DNA from: Silurus meridionalis
Taxonomy: Eukaryota > Chordata > Actinopteri > Siluriformes > Siluridae
Direction: 5' to 3'
Length of the DNA: 64,000 nucleotides
NCBI RefSeq assembly: GCF_014805685.1
Contig: NC_060892.1
Coordinates: 7,605,990-7,669,989, forward strand
Part shown: positions 43,545 through 64,000 of the stretch, one piece after another
Layout of the letters: each line of letters starts with the position of its first letter
How positions within the stretch are numbered: position 1 is the stretch's first letter
Notes under the pieces: generated by a model
Told to the model about the DNA's origin: nothing
The model's database searches: none
The model's input: the letters and a program-made list of their open reading frames with translations, nothing else
Position numbers and translations under genes: made by a program

Positions 43545-44560
43545 TATAACTTTTTTTCTCATAAAAAGGGTGATGAAAACCTGTCCTCTCTTAGTTTCTT
43601 TCCCATGCTTGCCATGGTCATATGTGTATATTTTATATATTAGTGCATATTTAATATATTTCAAATCACGTGTTTTTAATGTATTAGAAACTGTAATTAT
43701 ATAAGTGAGGTAAATAAAGTGCCGACACTGCTGTATGAAGCTGTTCAAAGTGAGCTTATGTTTTTTTAAGGCCATTGCACAGAGACCTTAAAAGCACAGC
43801 GCCGTTCTCCTATTAATCCCATCTGTCTCACTGACTTGAAACCTGTCTGTCTGCCCTGCTGTCCCACAGGAAGCTTAGCATAGCGTAGATCATTGCAGCA
43901 TAGCTTAACGTAGTGAAGTGCAGAATTCCTTCTTTGAACTCAGAAATTGCCTCAGCAGATCACTTCACGCTAATCCAGATTGTTTAGCATGCTAAATCAG
44001 AGTGTGTGTGTGCTCAGAAATGCTCCTGATTCGCATGCTACATAACATGGTTACAGTAATTTGGCTGATGATTAAAGTTTAGCATTTTGTATTTGGCACT
44101 GTTCAGCATGACACTTAATAAGATAGTGATAATTTCAAGATGGCTAGCTTGTTTAAATCAGCTGTCCTAATTGTTTAGTACCTTACCTAGCAATGATTTT
44201 TCACCTAGGTTTTGTTCATTAATTATTTAATTTTGTTCATTTATTTCCACTTGTACTTATGTATCGAATGTTTGATTGGTGTAGGTTCATCTTGCATGAT
44301 ATTTTGCATGTGTATAAGAGCAAACAGCAAATATTTTATTTTCTTTGGCATGTTTAGACTATTTTTGAATAGCCTTCGCAGCCCAGCATGATTCAGAAGG
44401 TCATTAAGTATGTTAAATACACACTCTTTCATACATTCTTTTGCTAATTTGCAGATATTTAACTAGCATTCATGCTAACGATTGACTATAAAGGAATTGA
44501 AAGGAAAACCATGTGCATGTGTTACTGTACAACCATTAGCATTAATATCCAAGCTGGCCA
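43545..44560. other. intergenic, no gene seen
   Basis: Contains direct-repeat copy B (44065-44200). Otherwise unrecognised unique-looking sequence. Confidence 0.5.
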
Positions 44561-44581
44561 GTGTTCAGTCGCTTGACTGGA

Positions 44582-44583
<2 letters not shown>

Positions 44584-44634
<51 letters not shown>
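44584..44634. repeat. (TG)n microsatellite
   Basis: About 25 TG units. Confidence 0.95.
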
Positions 44635-44637
<3 letters not shown>

Positions 44638-44988
44638 CACTAATCCAGCAGCAGTTATGCAGCTGCAATCCAGATCTCAACAAAGGCCGGTTTGTTCTAA
44701 AGAGGACGTTTGGGACGGAGACGGTGAGGCAGAATATTTTGGGGGTTTGGAATGAGATAATCCGTCTTTATGTAGGGGCAATGCGGGGTGCACATTTACC
44801 CCCAGGGGGATGGTGCGTGCGTGCATGTGTGTTACAACCAAAAACGACTGAAATCTCCATAAAGAAGTTATAAAGAAACTTTTATCGGTTCAATGAAAAA
44901 GACTAAAAGATTTAGACAGATAGACAGAATACAGATACCTAGAGAGACGCTGGGTGATAAATCACATGTCTAGAAAGAGACAAGAGAC

Positions 44989-44990
<2 letters not shown>

Positions 44991-45030
<40 letters not shown>

Positions 45031-45104
45031 TAACTAGAGCTGAATGGACAGAAGGACAGGTCAATTAGAAAGAGGCAGGTGAGACACTATGAAAGACAGA
45101 CATT

Positions 45105-45135
<31 letters not shown>
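44991..45135. repeat. two (GA)n microsatellites
   Basis: (GA)n at 44991-45026 and 45107-45135 in purine-rich DNA. Confidence 0.9.
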
Positions 45136-45138
<3 letters not shown>

Positions 45139-45266
45139 AAACTAGTTAAACAGACAGTGTTAGACAGTAGAGGAGCAATTAGTTTATGACACAGATTTGC
45201 CTGTTTAATTTCCTTGTTTTTTTTAAGGATAACACACCCCTGAAGAGTAATCAGTTAGATGCTGCG

Positions 45267-45270
<4 letters not shown>

Positions 45271-45329
<59 letters not shown>
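45271..45329. repeat. (TG)n microsatellite
   Basis: About 29 TG units. Confidence 0.95.
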
Positions 45330-45333
<4 letters not shown>

Positions 45334-45829
45334 TTAGCATGTCGGACAGTTTGGAAGCTACACTAGTGCTACACTGTCTGATGTCAGCTTCTGTCTCACT
45401 GCACAGATGCACAGCCAATTAGCCAACTGCCGGGGGTGAGACAGAACAGGATTACAGCTAAGGACAAGGGGGACGAGGAAGAAGAGAGGGATTGAGGGAG
45501 GAGGGAATAAGGGTCTTTAGGGAATAAAAGACGAGAACAAACAGAAAGAGACAACACACAACCCCTCTCTCTTTCTCATTGTTTCCTTTTCTTTCACTTT
45601 CATTGTCTCTCTCTCTCTCTTCCTAAAAAGAAACTGCTAAAAAATGAAAATCAGAAACAGAAAGGAAGAATCTCATCACTCCTTATAATCAAAATATAAT
45701 GTGAATGTAAAAATCTTCTGCCAGGCCATGCCTAAATACAGCTCAGCCAATGAGAGGAGGGCAGCACAATACGTGTGCGTGAGAATGGAACCAAAACCGC
45801 AAAATCAAACACAAAATTACACAGACACT

Positions 45830-45936
45830 GTCATCATCTTCATCATCATCATCATTGTGGACATGTCCCAAATCACAGACACCATTATCATCATCACCAC
45901 CACTGTGAGCATGTCCCAAATCACAGACACCACCAC

Positions 45937-45972
<36 letters not shown>

Positions 45973-46110
45973 TGTGGACATGTCCCAAATTACACAGAGA
46001 TCATCATCATCATCCTAATCATCACCACCACTCTGGGCATGTCCCAAATCACAGACACCGCCATCATTATCATCATCACTGTGGACATGTCCCAAATCAC
46101 ACAGAGACCA
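45830..46110. repeat. minisatellite with ATC cores, unit about 50-75 bp
   Basis: TGTGGACATGTCCCAAATCA plus CAGACACC followed by a variable (ATC)n run recurs about five times (45856, 45904, 45972, 46036, 46078). The unit length varies mostly through the trinucleotide run. Confidence 0.85.
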
Positions 46111-46161
46111 AGAAATTCGTGCAGATTTAGCTTCTTCTCAATCTCTCTGTCTTTTCATCTG

Positions 46162-46164
<3 letters not shown>

Positions 46165-46242
<78 letters not shown>

Positions 46243-46347
46243 ATCTTCTGAGGCTTCACCAAGCACAGAAAGGAAACAGCGCATGAACACACACACCACA
46301 CACAGAAAAATCCTTTTAATTGGATGTGTGTGTGAGAGAGAGAGAGG

Positions 46348-46395
<48 letters not shown>
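46165..46395. repeat. (CT)n, (CA)n and (GA)n arrays
   Basis: (CT)n at 46165-46200 passes directly into (CA)n at 46200-46239; (GA)n follows at 46334-46395. Confidence 0.9.
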
Positions 46396-46399
<4 letters not shown>

Positions 46400-46599
46400 A
46401 TCAAAGAGATAGAGGCAGAAAGAAGGAAAGAAGAAAGATGTAAAAAAATACAGTATGAGAGACAGACAGAGAAAGAAAAAAGTCAGAGGAGCAATAAAAC
46501 TACAGTAAGCAAAACACGCAAAGAGAAAGAAACAGAGTAAGAGATAAAAGAGAGAGAAAGCGAGAGAGAGAGATGTATACTACAGACTTTTTTTTTTAA

Positions 46600-47372
46600 C
46601 TGACCTCACTCATGTGTGAGTGTGTGTGTGTGTGTTTGTGTGTGTGTGATTTTGGACTGAAAATGTATAAATAAATTGACTATTTAAATAGAAATAAAGT
46701 CATATATTTAAATAAAGTAATTATTCAGTTCTTTGGAAATTGTCATAACATTTCTTTCTTGTTTCATCACCAAAACCAAAGCACACAATTCTTTAATTTC
46801 AGGTTCTTTCTTTTATCTTAATGTTTTTTTCTGTTACAAAACATGAACAGGCTGTTTAGAACAACAACATTACAGGGTTGGATTTCTAAATGAGTATAAG
46901 ATCATTATGAGGGTCCGAGTTCTCCTTTTTTTATGTGGGTGATCCATCCTTCGTCTGCGAGCGATGATTTCGGAAAAAAACAACTAAAGGAAATAAATAG
47001 CGTGAGGTTCAAAGCTGGTGAAGCGGGTGGAAGTTCCATGAAAGACGCAAGGGAAAACCAAAAGGGGACTTTTACTACCAGTCTCTAGAATGTGTATAAT
47101 ATTAGAATCATCTAATATGCATATCTCATCATATCCATAATGCATATGCACAGATCATATTTAGAACATATATGCATATATTCATATTTATAATAAAAAA
47201 CAATGCTATTTCTTTTACAAATAAAAAAAGAGAGAAAAAGAAACGTTGTTATTAATCGTCCACGGGTTACAGCTGATTGAAATATAATTGCTTTTCATCA
47301 CATGCGGGTTTTTATTCGCCAACTGTGGAGCTAAAGCAGTAATGTACAGTATTCATGTGCATATTTAGTTAC

Positions 47373-47423
<51 letters not shown>

Positions 47424-48444
47424 CTCTCTCACACACATACACGGGTTACAGACAAGGCCACGCCTCAGAGTATGGTTTTATTGGAACTGCTCACTGATGG
47501 CAGCCATTTTGGAAAATAATGTAATAAAAAGTTGAATCTGTGTTTTATTCCTAAACTTAGTTTAGCCTGAAATGCATTCTGGGAAATTATTAGAATTATT
47601 ATATTGATAGAATAAACAAAAGAGAAAATGCATTAGAACAGAAAGTGAAATTAAAATATGGCATAAAATGGTTTATTTAAAGGTAGGAAAAAAGGGGCCT
47701 CTGGGGCATGTGTTGTCTCTCCCGATAAAGCACCTTCAATATGAAGATGAGCACACACACGCACACACACGCACACGCACACATATAATAAAACATGTCA
47801 TATAGCACTAGATGGATGGAAGTTTTTTTTTTTCCTCGTCCGGTTTTGTCTGTTCAGAGTTCAGAGCGAGTGAAGTTCATTTATGTCTTCTTCTTCTCCA
47901 TCTTTAGTGTCCATCACACAAAAGAAGTGACACGGCTCGGAAAAAAGGGGACGTGTCCCACCTGACCGTTTCGCAAAAAGCAAAAGAAAAACCTAATTAA
48001 AACCACATGCAGACTGGAGTCTTTTTATTCGAAATAAAAACAAACTATAAAAGAATTGTAAAAGTAGAGAACGTGTACGTCTGAAATCACACCCTATTCA
48101 CTACATAGGGCATTATTTGGGAAGTAGGCCACTCTGCAGTCCTCTTCCTGTTGTTGAGGGCATCATCATGTGCGCTCAAAAATCCCACAATGTACTGTGA
48201 AAGGTGAGTGTCCGGAGGGTCCAAAGGCAGGAAGGCAGGTTACCCATAATGCACCGTGGCGTGTCAAGAGAATAGGGAGTAGGGCAGGGTTTCAGACACA
48301 GGGACAGTTATGAGGCACCTTGAGCTGAGTTTTTTTTTTTTCCTTTGTTTTTTGTGTTTTTTTGTTTTGATTGGTCAGGCAGCCAGGGGATTCTGTGCTC
48401 TCACTGGTAAGCTCTGGATGTAGCCCTGCCCCCTTTTTCCTGTC
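46600..48444 (-). other. ephb3 3' UTR and downstream flank
   Basis: No ORF or exon is recognised after the ephb3 stop codon. Minus-strand AATAAA hexamers occur at 48024-48029 and 47672-47677, among others, so polyadenylation could lie 420 nt or more after the stop; the true end is unknown. A (CA)n array at 47375-47420 and a MITE-like block (48077-48302) lie here. Confidence 0.4.
48077..48302. mobile_element. palindromic MITE-like element near the ephb3 stop codon
   Basis: ACGTCTGAAATCACACCCTA followed by CACTACATAGGGCATTATTT on the left is partly mirrored by GAATAGGGAGTAGGGCAGGG and TTTCAGACACA on the right. The pattern resembles fish MITEs with GTCTGAAA ... TTTCAGAC ends. It lies 143 bp past the stop, so probably within the 3' UTR. 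Confidence 0.5.
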
Positions 48445-61549
<13,105 letters not shown>

Positions 61550-61550
61550 C

Positions 61551-61552
<2 letters not shown>

Positions 61553-61590
<38 letters not shown>

Positions 61591-61628
61591 ATTAACATAC
61601 AAAGAAAAGGCATTTGTGTGCAGTTGTA

Positions 61629-61681
<53 letters not shown>
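61553..61681. repeat. (AC)n and (GT)n beside the ephb3 EGF exon acceptor
   Basis: (AC)n at 61553-61588, immediately upstream of the acceptor in transcript sense, and (GT)n at 61633-61681; the two can pair as an inverted repeat. Confidence 0.9.
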
Positions 61682-61684
<3 letters not shown>

Positions 61685-62761
61685 CGACAGTTGCATGGCA
61701 TGTCTCAGCAGAACATTTGTCCACACAAACCTGGCTGTTCGTGATTTTTTTTTTTTGCTTTTAAGCAGCGGCGCTTTTTATTAGTGGCAGTGTTTTACGA
61801 GTTTCCTGATAAAGCCGCGTTTCATCTTTAGTGCTCTTTATGTCTACTTCTGAACAAACACCAGCCTGCCCTACAACACAAAGACCGTGTGTATGAACGA
61901 TAAAACACCTCACAACACTCTTCCTGAACCAGCTAGTGCCCAAAATTAGCATAAAACTCTAGCTATCTTAAAAGCCAGCAGGATTCGTTGTGTGTTTGCA
62001 TTATTCAAAGCACCCAATACTAATAAAATCTACAAGCCAGGAATATAGAATATATTATTGTGATATTAAACAGTTTGTGGGGAAAAAATACTGTGATGAG
62101 GTCAAGCAACTCTCAATAGTGTGCTTCTAGACCAGGCTGCACTAAAGGCTAAGAACATTACTGGTGTCTTGGAAATGGTGTGTAAATTTTGAGCCACATC
62201 CCCGTCTGTGATCTCGGACTTTCGGACCCGACGGGAATAACACATTAGCACAAACTCCTAAACCCCATTAGCGCTTTAAGCTAACAGTGTTAGCGCTACT
62301 CCTGTTTGTTCATCCATTAATCAGAGGTTCAAGCAGATTCAAGGCTAAAAGTTAACACACTGACTTTCTGCTCACTGACTCCAACTTCCTCCTGCTTTCA
62401 TTTCTCAAGAGTTACAGCAGAGGGAAAAAGATCGATGGGAAAAATAACTGAAGAGGATAAAAATTAAATGAATGAGGCCTTTTCTTTTTTTTCACATGAA
62501 ACTAAGCTCAGAGTTTTCCACAAGTTCTTTTTTTATTTATTCTACCTGAGAGAAAGAGAGAGAGGGAAAGAGATAGACAAATGGACAGACAGATAGAAAG
62601 ACACAGTCAGTGAAACAGACAGACATAACGAGACATAGAGAAAGAAAGAGACAGACAAATGGACAGTCAGAGAAACATACAGAAATAAAGAGACCTAATA
62701 ATGTAGACAGACAGATAGACAGACAGACAAAAGGACACAGAGTAACAGACATACATACATC

Positions 62762-62768
<7 letters not shown>

Positions 62769-62821
<53 letters not shown>
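62769..62821. repeat. (GA)n microsatellite in ephb3 intron
   Basis: About 26 GA units within a longer purine-rich CAGA/GAGA stretch (62550-62900). Confidence 0.95.
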
Positions 62822-62824
<3 letters not shown>

Positions 62825-62930
62825 GCAGTCAGAGATACCTTGAAAGAAAGAGAGTGAGTGAAACAGACATGATAAGTGAGAAAAAGTAACACTAATGAAT
62901 ATAACAAGAGAAGCAGACAGACAGACTAAG

Positions 62931-63172
62931 AGTCCAAGATGGTGCTGCCTGAGTGGCAGCCTGTTGCAGCAGCTCTTGTTTAAATTAGACCCATTTTTAC
63001 TTATTTTTGTACTTTTTCTGGACTTTCTGCGTGTTTTTCTTTTCAAGTGTATGTGTGGGAATGTGAGCTGCACTATGGACATCAAAGTCACAGCATTTGT
63101 TCTGCCTTTTCTCCTCTTTTTTGGAAATTTCCATACTGTGGGACGAATAAAGGGCTATCTTATCTTGATAGA
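62931..63172 (+). mobile_element. short LINE-derived composite (5' end joined to 3' tail)
   Basis: GTCCAAGATGGTGCTGCCTG begins like the 5' end of the LINE at 4893 (GACCAAGATGGCGCCGGTGA). About 200 bp later it ends in GGACGAATAAAGGGCTATCT and TATCTTG, a LINE-type 3' tail with a short tail repeat. No coding domain lies between. It looks like an internally deleted, non-autonomous LINE derivative. Confidence 0.5.
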
Positions 63173-64000
63173 AAGGCAGAAAGTAAAAGACAGTGGGGAA
63201 AAAAAACTGAGTAAAGAAGGGAAAAATCCAGTAGATTTCATATTCACTGCAGTTATTGTTGCTCAGTCAAGTGTTAACACAACTAAAGATTAATGTGTTA
63301 AATGAGAGAGCAACAGAGAGATAAGGAGAGGAGGAGAGAGGGAGTGAGAAAGTCAGATTTATTCCTCGTTTCCTTTCCAGCTGTTTGATTAGTGCGAGTT
63401 TATCAGCTCCAGTCTCCGGCCGATTTCACCTTCAGCTGCTCCGAGGGAATAAATGAGGTTTTAAACAGGGAGCTGCAGAGTCCACACTAATGTCCCCTCA
63501 CTGCATTAACCCTAATGTAGTGTGCACTACTTAGCATCGTCTTCTCTCAATCTCACGGCTTCATGTAAGAGTCATTGACTTCTTTTTCCTGTCAGCATCA
63601 GTGTGATTTGTCCAAAGACCGAAAGTTTCAAAATTGCAACAACCAAAAGTCACTTTCTGCCAACGAACAGGTTGTGTTACCATGGCAACAGTAACAACCT
63701 TGCAAAATCATTAAGTGGAAGAAAAGTGCATAATGTACACATGATATAAAACACAAAAATGGTTAGATAGTTTTGTTTCTAGCGTGATCAATAAGCACTG
63801 ATTAGCATTTCTAGCACTTTCCCTAAATACGTCATTAAGCCATAAATATTTAGTACACAGGTCAGGTTTTGAAGACCAGCCAAGGAAACACTGGTATGGG
63901 TATGGTGCCATGAGTCTGCAAAACTTATTTTTGTCAGCAAACAGAGCATTAAAAAACAAACAAAAAACTTCCTATATGTGTAGGCGGGGCCTGAGAACTT

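Larger units (their letters stand above)
61700..64000 (-). other. ephb3 intron upstream of the EGF exon
   Basis: No ligand-binding-domain exon was found on the minus strand up to the window end, so the intron extends beyond it. It holds a (GA)n array (62769-62821), a LINE-like composite (62931-63172) and a unique block at 63360-63530. Confidence 0.7.

Noticed and set aside
45775..46251. 158-codon frame with poly-histidine
   Set aside because: It is the ATC minisatellite plus CT/CA arrays read through; no domain.
62537..63091. 184-codon minus-strand frame near the window end, tested as the missing ligand-binding exon of ephb3
   Set aside because: It is Ser/Leu/Cys-rich translation of purine repeats and has no ephrin-binding domain motif.

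Overview
The window is vertebrate nuclear DNA, almost certainly from a ray-finned (teleost) fish. It has split genes with GT..AG introns and very dense (CA/GT)n, (GA)n, (AAAG)n and (ATT)n microsatellites. Its transposon mix (L2-like, CR1/jockey-like and RTE-like LINEs, DIRS, Ty3/Gypsy, Tc1/mariner-like elements, tRNA-head SINEs) is typical of teleosts. I see no bacterial operons, CRISPR arrays or prokaryotic genes. The species cannot be fixed from the sequence.

The only host gene I can support is on the minus strand, about 61.5 kb down to 48.4 kb: the 3' thirteen coding exons of an Eph receptor tyrosine kinase, best matched to EphB3 (ephb3). In transcript order they encode the end of the cysteine-rich/EGF-like region (61394-61549), two fibronectin III domains (59994-60329; 58474-58598 plus 58189-58351), the transmembrane segment (57920-58028), the juxtamembrane region (57117-57169, 56394-56516), the kinase (55484-55731, 55058-55273, 54822-54971, 54501-54694), the SAM domain (51574-51729) and the C-terminal tail ending in a PDZ-binding motif (48445-48553). 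All phases join in frame and every intron has GT..AG ends. The signal peptide and ephrin-binding exons must lie beyond position 64000.

From 1 to about 46 kb I find no host gene, only intergenic DNA downstream of ephb3 filled with mobile-element remnants. Left to right: a hAT-like scrap (1.28-1.43 kb); a Tc1-end/SINE/L2/CR1-like LINE mosaic (2.63-7.92 kb); a minus-strand DIRS-like tyrosine-recombinase retroelement (8.65-10.32 kb); an RTE-like LINE with a preserved 18-bp target-site duplication (12.585-15.706 kb); a Ty3/Gypsy remnant (about 16.2-18.9 kb); Tc1-like non-autonomous elements (19.7, 21.6, 27.7, 29.6, 39.2 and 40.8 kb) and a different Tc1-like remnant (38.5 kb); L2 3' ends (11.1, 26.0, 33.5 kb); a SINE whose tail was split by a truncated RTE copy (36.1-36.7 kb); and a second long, decayed RTE copy (41.2-43.5 kb). 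The ephb3 introns also hold MITE-like elements (53.9 kb and 56.65 kb), minisatellites and many dinucleotide arrays.

I found no convincing new biochemical system. The most useful observations are a Tc1-like non-autonomous family whose five copies here share one internal inversion junction, a nested RTE-in-SINE insertion dated by its target-site duplication, the RTE copy with exact 18-bp flanks, a DIRS remnant with a changed recombinase motif, and ephb3 splice acceptors whose polypyrimidine tracts have been replaced by (TG)n repeats.
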